Assembly (NCBI RefSeq): GCF_002115805.1
Contig: NZ_JFKC01000022.1
Coordinates: 1 to 64,000 of the forward strand
DNA length: 64,000 nt
Direction: 5' to 3'
Origin: Marivita geojedonensis
GTDB lineage: Bacteria; Pseudomonadota; Alphaproteobacteria; Rhodobacterales; Rhodobacteraceae
This document shows, one piece after another, positions 1 through 6,814 of this stretch. The translations under genes were made by a program, and so were the position numbers. Within the stretch, counting starts at the first letter, position 1. Each line of letters begins with the position of its first letter. A model generated the notes under the pieces. The model did no database searches and had not been told where the DNA came from. It saw only the letters and a program-made list of their open reading frames with translations.

Positions 1-1312
1 GATTGCCTATTTGATGTTGAACACCGGAATGATCTCGGGGGATCCCGAAGAGGTGCTGGACCTGTATTTTCGTCAATGCGCCTTGCGGGTAACGACGCAA
101 GATCTTGCGGTCATGGGGGCAACACTTGCGAATTGTGGGATCAACCCGCGTACCCAAGAGGAAATTCTCGGAGCAGCTGAGGTCCGCGATGTGCTCACGC
201 TCATGATGAGCTGCGGCATGTACGATTATGCCGGCGAGTGGTCATATGATGTTGGGCTGCCCGCCAAAAGCGGTGTCTCTGGGGGGTTGATAGCTGTACT
301 TCCCGGCCAGCTCTCTGTGGCAATCTGGTCCCCACCACTCGACCCGATCGGAAATACAGTCCGCGGTGTTGAGGCGTGCAGACGCATGAGCCAAGACTTC
401 GGCCTGCACCTGTTCATGAACGCGGCTACCGTGGAGGATGTTGTGCGGCGGACCACAACGGCAAACCTGCAGCACAGTTTGCGGACCCGCAATCCTAGGG
501 AGCGCGATATTCTGGCCGCCGAAGGGTATCGGATCGCGTTGGTTGAGCTTCAAGGCGCTTTGTATTTTGCGTCTTCTGAACGGATGCTGCGTGAACTCGA
601 CAAGGTGCTGGAGAAGGCAGAATTTCTGGTTCTCGATGTGCGCCGTCTCAATTCCATCGATCCAGCCGCAGAACGAGTCATTAACGATTATCTGGCACAT
701 AAACGCAGCGCGGGTATTGAGGTGTCTATTGCCGAAATCAACGAAGGTCAGACGGGCACGTGGACACGTATTGCGTCTTCCAACGATATTCGTGTGTTTA
801 CAACGGTCGATGCGGCTTTGGAAAGCAATGAGGAAATGTTGCTTGAGAGTCTGCGTCAGCCATTTGACCACACCAAGTTTTCGCTAGACAATATTGATCT
901 ATTCAAAGGCTTGTCTGCGGACCAGCTGCACAAACTGGAAGCCTCCATCCATCCTATGCAATTCGATGCGGGCGAGCGCATTTTCCAGCGGGGTGAGCAG
1001 GGCCAAATGTTTTTTGTTATTGCACGGGGATCGGTGAGCGTTTTTGTGCCAGGTTTCGGAGCCAATGATTTGCGCGTCGGATGTATTGGACCTGGTCAGT
1101 TTTTCGGAGAAATGGCTGTTCTGGGGGATGGTGTGCGATCTGCAGATGTCGTCGCGGACGAACGCCTTGTTTGTTACGGGTTGACCTCGCAGGATCTTCA
1201 AGCGCTTACTGCTGAGGATCCTGTCATTTCTTCAACTATTCTTGCAAACATGGCGCGCGAGTTTGCGGAACGTGTGCGACGTTCAAATGAGATGGTGTCC
1301 TCGCTCAAATAA
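1..1312 (+). CDS. glsA: Glutaminase fused to STAS and cyclic-nucleotide-binding domains (5' end outside window)
   Basis: The reading frame is open to the first base (codons begin at position 2), so the N-terminal half of the glutaminase domain lies upstream of the window. About 150 visible residues match serine-dependent glutaminase (glutamine to glutamate plus ammonia): LYFRQC, GMYDYAGEW and KSGVSGG carry the family's conserved tyrosines and glycine-rich active-site strand. A STAS-like domain follows (about residues 165-275, counted from the TTG at 11), then a cyclic-nucleotide-binding domain (about 295-425) with a phosphate-binding cassette FGEMAVLGDGVRSADV that keeps the FGE glutamate and the arginine. 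The protein ends in TAA. Regulation of glutaminase by a cyclic nucleotide is inferred from the fusion. The convergent neighbour also has a Popeye-type (cyclic-nucleotide-binding-like) fold. Confidence 0.93.
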   Translation, partial: IAYLMLNTGMISGDPEEVLDLYFRQCALRVTTQDLAVMGATLANCGINPRTQEEILGAAEVRDVLTLMMSCGMYDYAGEWSYDVGLPAKSGVSGGLIAVLPGQLSVAIWSPPLDPIGNTVRGVEACRRMSQDFGLHLFMNAATVEDVVRRTTTANLQHSLRTRNPRERDILAAEGYRIALVELQGALYFASSERMLRELDKVLEKAEFLVLDVRRLNSIDPAAERVINDYLAHKRSAGIEVSIAEINEGQTGTWTRIASSNDIRVFTTVDAALESNEEMLLESLRQPFDHTKFSLDNIDLFKGLSADQLHKLEASIHPMQFDAGERIFQRGEQGQMFFVIARGSVSVFVPGFGANDLRVGCIGPGQFFGEMAVLGDGVRSADVVADERLVCYGLTSQDLQALTAEDPVISSTILANMAREFAERVRRSNEMVSSLK

Positions 1313-1488
1313 GGACGTTGTTGAGACAATTGCAGTCCACGTCGAAACGCTCAGACCTTCTGACCGATAGAGTTGTTAAAGCCAAGCGAGCCCAAGGCGG
1401 AAATTCCAAATCTTCTCCAATTTTTCCATATTGAACCAAAAATAATTTCTATTTATCACCCGCACTGTGTCTCGTTGCGAAATTGATT

Positions 1489-2175
1489 TTATTCTGCAGC
1501 ATTATCCTGCTCTGATCCTTCGGGAGAACCAGCGCGAGCGACTTTGCCCGCTAGATCGATCGAGATCATCGCATCCATTGCTAGCCGGAACCTCGGGTCC
1601 CGAATTGCACGTTTTTTCAACACTGCGACCTCCCACTCCAATACATCACTGTCGCTTGCCAGATATGTCGAGGCTGAAGCACGATTCCCGGTCAGATACG
1701 CGACTTCACCCACAAAAACTCCGTCCGGAATGGAAAAACGCCGTCCAAATTTTTCAACTTCAATTTCACCATCAATGACATAGCAAAGTTTGTTGACGCG
1801 GGCACCTGCAGCAGTCAGCTGGTACCCCTTGGACCTAGTAAGGCGGCTTGCCGCGCTCATTAACTTCCGGAAGTCGCCAGGCGGCAAAAGGTCGAAATGA
1901 GCATATATATCCCTGTATTTATGGGGTATAGCCACCGTTGAGTTTCGGTAGAGCAAACTAAGCAGGCCAATGAAATTTGCTGTCCCGGTTGCGGAACTTG
2001 CCCAAATAGCTGGCCATAATGGTGTTTCGTCGACTACAGCGTAGTACCAGATGTAGAGTATCGTACCAATTAGCAGCATGGTGCGAAGCATAATCTGATT
2101 GATTATGAGATAACCAAGAACGAACATCCCGGCAGCTGCTAGCACAAGAAAGTCGGATAAGATCAGTTCTTCCAT
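1489..2175 (-). CDS. Popeye-domain membrane protein
   Basis: The product is 228 residues. Three hydrophobic segments lie in the first 80 residues, followed by a soluble domain that resembles the Popeye (POPDC) family: YRDIYAHFDLLPPGDFRKL, a beta-roll region LCYVIDGEIEVEKFGRRF, a cassette-like stretch GVFVGEVAYLTGNRASAS, and a C-terminal helix with SIDLAGKVA. In animals Popeye proteins bind cAMP through a divergent cyclic-nucleotide fold. The bacterial members are little studied, so ligand binding here is inference. The gene converges on the glutaminase-STAS-cNBD gene with a 176-base gap in which I see no clear terminator. The start is the ATG at 2175. The region upstream holds a broken IS6-type transposase. 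Confidence 0.8.
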   Translation of the reverse strand: MEELILSDFLVLAAAGMFVLGYLIINQIMLRTMLLIGTILYIWYYAVVDETPLWPAIWASSATGTANFIGLLSLLYRNSTVAIPHKYRDIYAHFDLLPPGDFRKLMSAASRLTRSKGYQLTAAGARVNKLCYVIDGEIEVEKFGRRFSIPDGVFVGEVAYLTGNRASASTYLASDSDVLEWEVAVLKKRAIRDPRFRLAMDAMISIDLAGKVARAGSPEGSEQDNAAE

Positions 2176-2243
2176 TTACTCTTTCCGGTCTTGTCAGAGA
2201 AACCCGGCATTAAGTTGGGTAGGGGGCTGAGTAGCGTTCCGCT

Positions 2244-2600
2244 ATGACCAAACCTAGCCTATTCAAGTGGTTCAAAACCAGCCCGCAGATCATACGCCCA
2301 GCGCTGATGATGTGTGTCCGTTTCCCGCCGTCGCTACGCAATGTCTAGGACCTGCTTCATGAATGCGGTGTCGACGTCAGCCACGAAACGATCCGATACT
2401 GGTGGCATCGGTTTGGTCCTATGCTTGCACGTGAGATCCGGAAAAGTCGGATCCAAGGCATGCGATCCAACCGGCGGCGATCGCAACTCGACGAAATGTT
2501 CGTGAATGTCAACTTTGAGATGGATTACCTTGGGCGCTCGGTTGATCATGAGGGGCAGGTGCTGGAAAGCTTCGTCACCAAGACCCGTGACAAGAAAAGC
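2244..2600 (+). pseudogene. IS6-family transposase remnant, interrupted and 3'-truncated
   Basis: Read from the ATG at 2244, the plus strand gives the start of an IS6/IS26-type transposase: MTKPSLFKWFKTSP, then the HTH-containing segment, GVDVSHETIRYWWHRFGP, and the DDE region QLDEMFVNVN (first catalytic Asp) followed by AVDHEGEVLES-like VDHEGQVLES and FVTKTRDKK. An in-frame TAG at 2346-2348 breaks it. Similarity stops at about 2597, roughly halfway through the usual 230-240 residues, so the later catalytic Asp and Glu are missing. The truncation point abuts the stop codon of the minus-strand gene ending at 2603. I could not recognise either terminal inverted repeat. It marks one edge of the integrated element. 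Confidence 0.85.
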
Positions 2601-2602
2601 TA

Positions 2603-3067
2603 TCATTGCAGAAACTTCAGCACCTCACCCGAAAGTTTTTTAGACGCATCCATGTCCGGTTCTGGAAGCATGGGCTCAATTAACTCGAAAAATGGGCTTG
2701 AGGGCGGTCCAGCTAATTCCATTGCCTTGGCGTCAATTCCAAAGGTGGATTGGATCGTCTTCCAAGCATGTCGAGTGTTCGCAAACTGCTGCAGGTAATC
2801 TCTAGCACTCTTCGGATCCAACCGCATCGCGACGAAGAAACCTAGTGCGCTTTCTTTGAGATCTGCCTCGGTCGCCATTGCCAAACCAAACAAGGTGTCG
2901 AGTCTCTTTGAGAAACACGGGTCAATTCGGCGGTACTCAACTCTGGGGCAACTACTCCTCAAGCGCTGCACTTCGTCTTCGTCGCCGCGGGCGAGAGCCT
3001 CAACATACGCGGCTACGCGTTGTGTCGGTGTCAATGTCGCGTAAACCTTCTGCGATATCTTCTTCAC
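2603..3067 (-). CDS. Hypothetical protein, last gene of the integrated element
   Basis: The product is 154 residues, mostly helical, with no signal peptide or membrane segment and no domain I recognise. It starts at a GTG (3067-3065) that overlaps the TAG stop of the DUF5681 gene by one base, which argues for translational coupling. The C-terminal half holds a proline-rich patch (AGPPSSPFFELIEPMLPEPDMD). The base composition is less G+C-rich than the chromosome around it. It is the promoter-distal gene of the minus-strand element operon, and its stop codon sits against the IS6 remnant. Function unknown. Confidence 0.72.
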   Translation of the reverse strand: MKKISQKVYATLTPTQRVAAYVEALARGDEDEVQRLRSSCPRVEYRRIDPCFSKRLDTLFGLAMATEADLKESALGFFVAMRLDPKSARDYLQQFANTRHAWKTIQSTFGIDAKAMELAGPPSSPFFELIEPMLPEPDMDASKKLSGEVLKFLQ

Positions 3068-3513
3068 TAGTCATGCCTCCCAATTGCTTTCTCAAGCGCG
3101 TCAAGTCGACCCTCCAACTCGGCCGTCTCCAGTGTCCGCCTATAGCTTTCCACCAAGCCCATAATGTGAGCGCCTTCGGTTGGGGTTAGGTCTCCAGACG
3201 CAACGGAATCAAGAACTGAGCCTGCCGCTTTCGCAGCGTCTTCCGCTGATCTCATCCGTGGCAGGTCAAAAGTGACCGGGGCGTCTTTGCGAGGGGGCGC
3301 AATACGCTCCAGACAAAGCCTCAGCGCCGTTGTGTCTCCCTCCAAGGCCAGTTCAACCGCTTTGCGGGTCAGTGCGTTAGCTTCGCCGTCCAACAGCGCC
3401 AGTGCGGCCTGGGTGGCTTTGTGGCGCGCGCCCTTCGGCTTGCCCGGATTGCCGTGCGCGAATGTGCCGTCAGGGCTTCGGCCTCCCGTATTTGGGCGGT
3501 TTTTACGGGTCAT
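3067..3513 (-). CDS. DUF5681 domain-containing protein
   Basis: The product is 148 residues if it begins at the ATG at 3513 (MTRKNRPNTGG), which has an AAGG 9 bases upstream. A longer frame runs back to 3624 but would overlap the preceding gene. The N-terminus has the hallmark GNPGKPKGARHKATQ stretch of DUF5681, basic and rich in Gly and Pro, followed by helices ALALLDGEANALTRKAVELAL and LRLCLERIAPPRK. DUF5681 proteins occur in phages and integrative elements, often near packaging genes. No terminase or capsid gene is present here. It is coupled to the downstream 154-residue gene by a one-base overlap. A DNA-binding role is inferred from the basic N-terminus. Confidence 0.85.
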   Translation of the reverse strand: MTRKNRPNTGGRSPDGTFAHGNPGKPKGARHKATQAALALLDGEANALTRKAVELALEGDTTALRLCLERIAPPRKDAPVTFDLPRMRSAEDAAKAAGSVLDSVASGDLTPTEGAHIMGLVESYRRTLETAELEGRLDALEKAIGRHD

Positions 3514-3574
3514 TTCTGAACACCTTGTTGTTGCAAATCCGCTTCGCGAGCGCTTTGCGCCGTGATCTGGATTG

Positions 3575-3913
3575 TCATGTCTTCCTCGGAGGCCTTCCAA
3601 CTTCCAAGGCAAAGCTGCTTCCATCGATCATCCGACTTACGATTAAAGCGCGGGTGCAGGTTTGCCAGTTGACCATCTCCATGCTCCATACCTTGGCCCC
3701 CCGTGACACTTGCATGACGCTTGACATGATGTTTGCCACACCCTTCTCAGACAGCCCGAATTTATCCGTCATAAGCGTCACAAGTGTCATGCCTTCTGAT
3801 TTCATTGGGTTTTTTATGACGCTTTGTGACACTTGTGACGGATGTGTCATAGCGCCATGACGGATATGACGCTTATGACGTTGGTTTTGCGGTTCGCTTA
3901 GAAGGTATTTCAT
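3575..3913 (-). CDS. Hypothetical protein encoded across the iteron-like repeats
   Basis: The product is 112 residues. The ATG at 3913 overlaps the stop of the DUF3631 gene by four bases (ATGA). Its first half is encoded by DNA full of TGACGC/TGACAC repeats, giving the odd low-complexity peptide QRHKRHIRHGAMTH and the stretch MTLVTLMTDKFGL. The second half is an ordinary mixed sequence ending in GRPPRKT. I recognise no family. Either this is a real small protein into which repeats were built, or translation is incidental and the DNA is the functional part, as in an origin. The overlap with the upstream stop is the main support for coding. Confidence 0.55.
   Translation of the reverse strand: MKYLLSEPQNQRHKRHIRHGAMTHPSQVSQSVIKNPMKSEGMTLVTLMTDKFGLSEKGVANIMSSVMQVSRGAKVWSMEMVNWQTCTRALIVSRMIDGSSFALEVGRPPRKT
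3704..3880. repeat. Iteron-like cluster of TGACRC motifs
   Basis: At least thirteen copies of TGAC followed by GC, AC, G or a near variant occur in 177 bases. Forward copies start at 3704, 3715, 3722, 3817, 3827, 3836, 3858, 3867 and 3876. Reverse copies start at 3767, 3775, 3784 and 3844. TGACGCTTATGACG at 3867-3880 is repeated exactly in reverse at 3767-3780. TGACACTTGTGACG at 3827-3840 is repeated in reverse at 3776-3789. The copies form half-sites spaced about 9-11 bases in two inverted groups. They lie directly downstream of the helicase-like DUF3631 gene. This resembles iterons at replication origins of satellite elements; origin activity is inference. Confidence 0.6.
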
Positions 3914-5205
3914 AGGGCATACCTCCCGACTGCGCCGCGCAATGCCGCGACTGAGTAAAAGCGTTTATGCATGTCACGCTCAGGACGGACGTCGTAAGGC
4001 TTCAGCAGCGATGCCACCATCCGCGTCGTGATCGGTTCGCCGGCCTTCCACACGGCCCACGGTCCATCCTCGATCGCCACAAGTTCAGTGACTAGATCAG
4101 CGCTTGTGATCCTATCGCCCTTCCACCGTTCGAGAATGTCGGCAATGTCGGTGAGCAACATGACGCCTTTGGACTTTGGCTCATCGCCAGCGCGAGCCGC
4201 TGCCATCCCGACAAGTGCCGCCCGGATGCGCGTCGGCCATGCACCACCAGCAGCGTCGGCAATGGCACAAAGACAGCGAGAGTTGTCTTGCGCCCGATCG
4301 TTCAGTTCTACGGGAACGTCCGGATCAGCGTTTGACAGCTTGATCTCGTTATCGGCCACCCAACGTGCCGCCAGCCGCCGAACGAATTTCAGTTCGTTAA
4401 CGCGCTTGGCGTTCATCCGCTCGACGATCTCGTGACCTTCTTTCCGCTTCAGTTGCACCACCAGCGCCCGATCTTCGAGTGTGTCAGGCAAGTTGCCGAT
4501 CATGGCTACCGCCTTCGGTGCCCAGACGTTGAATCGCTTAGGCTCGTGATCGTCGCCCTCGCAGCGCCAGACGAATGCGAGTTGCCGATTGTGTCCCCCG
4601 TTTATCATCCCGCGCATTTCCTCACGCGCCTCAAGGAAAGTGTCGGCTTCGTCGATCAGCAGTGTCGGCTTGTGCCGCTCGATCAAACGGAACATGACAG
4701 CCGCCGTGATGTTCGCGGCAATCTCAGCTTTGGGTGCCAGCGCGTGAACGACAGACATGGCGGTTGATTTCCCGCACCGCTTTTCCGGTGACGTGAACGC
4801 CAGGACGGGACTAATGTCCGCCGTGTCGTGCGCCCATGCGTGAACGATCCACGCCGCCATGAGCGGCGCGGCGTGTTCCGGCAACACACAGAACCGCTCA
4901 ATCTGGCGAACAATCTCATTTAGAAGAACCGCGCCGTCGACGGGATCGTCCGAAGGCGTGACCTCCTCGAACGCGCAAGTTTCGCTTTTGACGGCCTCAT
5001 TCTTCGGACGGTGCTTTTCGATTTCAGCATCGAGAACGGAAACACGGATTTTGTGTTCCTTCGCGAACGCTTCCCGCTTTTGCTCATATTCGAGCGGGGG
5101 AAGTTTGGCCAAAGTCTCGATCAGTTCGGCAAGCGTCGGGTCCGGATTGAACGTGTCCTCGAACGATGCATCAAAGTCGATGTTGTCGAAATTTCCATCC
5201 ATCAT
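3910..5205 (-). CDS. DUF3631 domain-containing P-loop ATPase (helicase-like)
   Basis: The product is 431 residues. A P-loop ATPase core carries a Walker A SPEKRCGKST and a Walker B PTLLIDEAD, with MIGNLPDTLEDRALVV further on; the C-terminal half fits DUF3631 (LTDIADILERW, then a winged-helix-like SADLVTELVAIEDGPWAVW). Proteins of this type replace or accompany primase-helicase genes in integrated elements and prophages and are thought to act in replication. There is no primase domain here, so it may work with host primase. The gene overlaps its upstream neighbour by four bases and its downstream neighbour by four, so it is translated in one tight operon. The iteron-like cluster just downstream is a plausible target. 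Confidence 0.88.
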   Translation of the reverse strand: MMDGNFDNIDFDASFEDTFNPDPTLAELIETLAKLPPLEYEQKREAFAKEHKIRVSVLDAEIEKHRPKNEAVKSETCAFEEVTPSDDPVDGAVLLNEIVRQIERFCVLPEHAAPLMAAWIVHAWAHDTADISPVLAFTSPEKRCGKSTAMSVVHALAPKAEIAANITAAVMFRLIERHKPTLLIDEADTFLEAREEMRGMINGGHNRQLAFVWRCEGDDHEPKRFNVWAPKAVAMIGNLPDTLEDRALVVQLKRKEGHEIVERMNAKRVNELKFVRRLAARWVADNEIKLSNADPDVPVELNDRAQDNSRCLCAIADAAGGAWPTRIRAALVGMAAARAGDEPKSKGVMLLTDIADILERWKGDRITSADLVTELVAIEDGPWAVWKAGEPITTRMVASLLKPYDVRPERDMHKRFYSVAALRGAVGRYAL

Positions 5206-5480
5206 TGCGCGTCCTCCTCGGCCATGTGCTGCCTGACAAGGAAGGCGACGGCCTCCGGGTTATTGCCTAGATGCCAGATGATGCCGCGAATGTTGCGAAG
5301 GAGAGTGACGATCTTCTGGACGTCTTGATGATCCAAATTCACCGTCCAGTCGGGATCGAAGTAAGTGCTTTCGGGATCGTCCTCCCAGATGCTGAGTTGG
5401 CGCTCCAAGAATGAGACAGCCGTTTCCAGAGCGTCGGCCACTTCCGTGCAGTCGGCCTTGATGTTCCTGAAGCCGCTCAT
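5202..5480 (-). CDS. Hypothetical protein of the integrated element
   Basis: The product is 92 residues, acidic and helical, with tryptophans in LSIWEDDPESTYFDPDW and HQDVQKIVTLLRNIRGIIW. It has no signal peptide, membrane segment or family I recognise. The ATG at 5480 overlaps the previous stop by four bases, and its own stop overlaps the DUF3631 start by four. Position directly before the replication-type ATPase suggests an accessory role for that protein, but this is context only. Confidence 0.72.
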   Translation of the reverse strand: MSGFRNIKADCTEVADALETAVSFLERQLSIWEDDPESTYFDPDWTVNLDHQDVQKIVTLLRNIRGIIWHLGNNPEAVAFLVRQHMAEEDAQ

Positions 5481-5695
5481 GCTGCCACCTCCGCAACCGC
5501 AGAGGCGTGTTCGTCACTCAGAGACATGAGAGCCGCGAACGCTAGCGCCGCGCGTTCCTGATCTGAAAGACGCGAGATCAACACGGTTGTCAGACCGTGC
5601 CACGCCGCTTCGTTGCCAAGTGTCAGCGCGTATCCGACACAGCGGGCAACGCGCTTGTGGTCTGATTTTGCAAAGGCTCGCGTGGCGCCTGTCAT
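5477..5695 (-). CDS. Hypothetical small protein of the integrated element
   Basis: The product is 72 residues from the ATG at 5695, whose first two bases overlap the stop of the 32-residue ORF upstream. A start 15 bases further upstream is possible but would ignore that overlap. The protein is alanine-rich and helical (RLSDQERAALAFAALMSLSDEHA), with an Arg/Lys-rich N-terminus. Its stop overlaps the next gene's ATG by four bases. Function unknown. Confidence 0.7.
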   Translation of the reverse strand: MTGATRAFAKSDHKRVARCVGYALTLGNEAAWHGLTTVLISRLSDQERAALAFAALMSLSDEHASAVAEVAA

Positions 5696-5790
5696 ACGCC
5701 CGCCCCCCAAATCAAAACTGCAAGAGCGTGCGCCTGCGCCTCGGTCAAGCCGTGAACGCGACGAGGGAAGAACATCTGAAATTTGGTCAT
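5692..5790 (-). CDS. Micro-ORF (32 residues) in the integrated element
   Basis: This frame is too short for ordinary gene callers. It is supported by context: a strong ribosome-binding sequence GGAAAGGGGG lies just upstream of the ATG at 5790, that ATG overlaps the stop of the 56-residue ORF, and its own stop overlaps the next ATG. The peptide starts MTKFQMFFPRRVHGL and ends in a hydrophobic, alanine-rich tail AVLIWGAGV. It could be a real micropeptide or only a means of keeping ribosomes engaged between genes. Confidence 0.55.
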   Translation of the reverse strand: MTKFQMFFPRRVHGLTEAQAHALAVLIWGAGV

Positions 5791-5957
5791 TGCGCGCCCC
5801 CTTTCCAGTCAGGGGTCAGGCTGCAGGGTGCGCCAGAAAAGTAGCGCTGGGATTTGCGATGTCTTATATTGGAAAGGTCAATTTGAGTGGATTGACGTTT
5901 CTCTTGACCCGGTCCTTGTCCCCACAGGTGCCGGGTCACCTCATTTTCTCTCTCCAT
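5787..5957 (-). CDS. Small ORF (56 residues) following the AlpA-like gene
   Basis: The ATG at 5957 follows the AlpA-like gene's TAA after two bases, and the TGA at 5787-5789 overlaps the next ATG. The peptide begins MERENEVTRHLWGQGP, is strongly charged, and ends SGAPCSLTPDWKGGAQ. I recognise no family. The DNA inside also holds a 7-base inverted repeat (GACCCGG, then CCGGGTC, about 5913-5944), which could be structural or regulatory. The unbroken chain of overlaps from 5962 down to 3910 is the main argument that this is coding. Confidence 0.55.
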   Translation of the reverse strand: MERENEVTRHLWGQGPGQEKRQSTQIDLSNIRHRKSQRYFSGAPCSLTPDWKGGAQ

Positions 5958-5959
5958 GA

Positions 5960-6142
5960 TTACGCCACCTCATCGCGAAGGTTGCGCAGATGGGTGTCAA
6001 CATCGCTTTCAGGCCAGTAAATCCGCGCCCCGAGTTTGATCGGTTGCGGCAGTCGGCCAACGGCCAGATCGTTATAAATCGCGCTTCGGGAGCGATTTCC
6101 CAGCTTGGCGCTCAATTCACTCAAAGTGAGGTAACGTTGCAT
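5960..6142 (-). CDS. AlpA-family transcriptional regulator / excisionase-like protein
   Basis: The product is 60 residues and the match to AlpA/MerR-type helix-turn-helix proteins is clear: RYLTLSELSAKLGNRSRSAIYNDLAVGRLPQPIKLG, then RIYWPESDVDTHL. These short proteins act as activators or excisionases of integrative elements and satellites. The position between the integrase pair and the replication-type genes fits a switch that controls both excision and the downstream operon. A 69-base gap separates it from the gene at 6212, the only real gap in the element after the integrase, so a promoter there is likely. Confidence 0.88.
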   Translation of the reverse strand: MQRYLTLSELSAKLGNRSRSAIYNDLAVGRLPQPIKLGARIYWPESDVDTHLRNLRDEVA

Positions 6143-6211
6143 ATTCAGCCATCCTGTTCTGCTTCGGATGGTGCAACGGTGCCCTACATAGTACGTTTAC
6201 TTCCAAAGGAG

Positions 6212-6814
6212 TTAATCTGTCTTACCCTCGGACCTAAACTCCTTAACCGCAGCCTTTGCTTGGCTTTCTGCGCTGGCATCGACGCCAAGAATAAGAAAGA
6301 TGTCTGACACAAGATCGAAAAATGGTCCGTAGGCTTTTGAGTCTATTGGGTTAACCGAAACGGTGGGGCGTTTACCGGTAATTTCTTCGTATGCTTTTGC
6401 TAGGATTTTTGTAACCGCAGGCGCATATCTTAGCTTCGGCTGCCCGCATTGCGCTTTTTGATCATGCTTTATGAACTTGGCGGCGCCATTGGATAGTTTG
6501 ACCTGATCGGCCATTTGCCAAGCTAGATTAATCACGTCAGTTTCGGTTGAGCGGGCTTGCCTTAAAGCATCAACGGCAGTCTTGCTCATTGAGCAAATGT
6601 GCTTTTCGAGCCGGTCACAGAGTTGTTGAAATTCGGCAATTTCGTTTTTCGCCGCTGTGGAACTTACCACGCGACTAAAAGGACGACGCTCGTTCCACTT
6701 TTCGAAGATTGTTAAGGAAATCTTTTCTGTCCACTTTTTGACCTCTGGATTCGTGCTGTCAGGAGTGTTGGTAAGGGCACTGAGCCGCGCCGCTATCTTT
6801 TCTTCACGCGTCAC
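6212..6814 (-). CDS. Hypothetical protein coupled to the integrase
   Basis: The product is 200 residues, mainly helical and charged. The ATG at 6814 overlaps the integrase stop by four bases. A C-terminal stretch (VTKILAKAYEEITGKRPTVS, then GPFFDLVSDIFLILG) resembles unnamed proteins often found beside integrases of small genomic islands; this is from memory of the pattern, not a search. There is no enzyme motif, signal peptide or membrane segment. The gene is less G+C-rich than chromosomal neighbours, which supports transfer. Confidence 0.72.
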   Translation of the reverse strand: MTREEKIAARLSALTNTPDSTNPEVKKWTEKISLTIFEKWNERRPFSRVVSSTAAKNEIAEFQQLCDRLEKHICSMSKTAVDALRQARSTETDVINLAWQMADQVKLSNGAAKFIKHDQKAQCGQPKLRYAPAVTKILAKAYEEITGKRPTVSVNPIDSKAYGPFFDLVSDIFLILGVDASAESQAKAAVKEFRSEGKTD

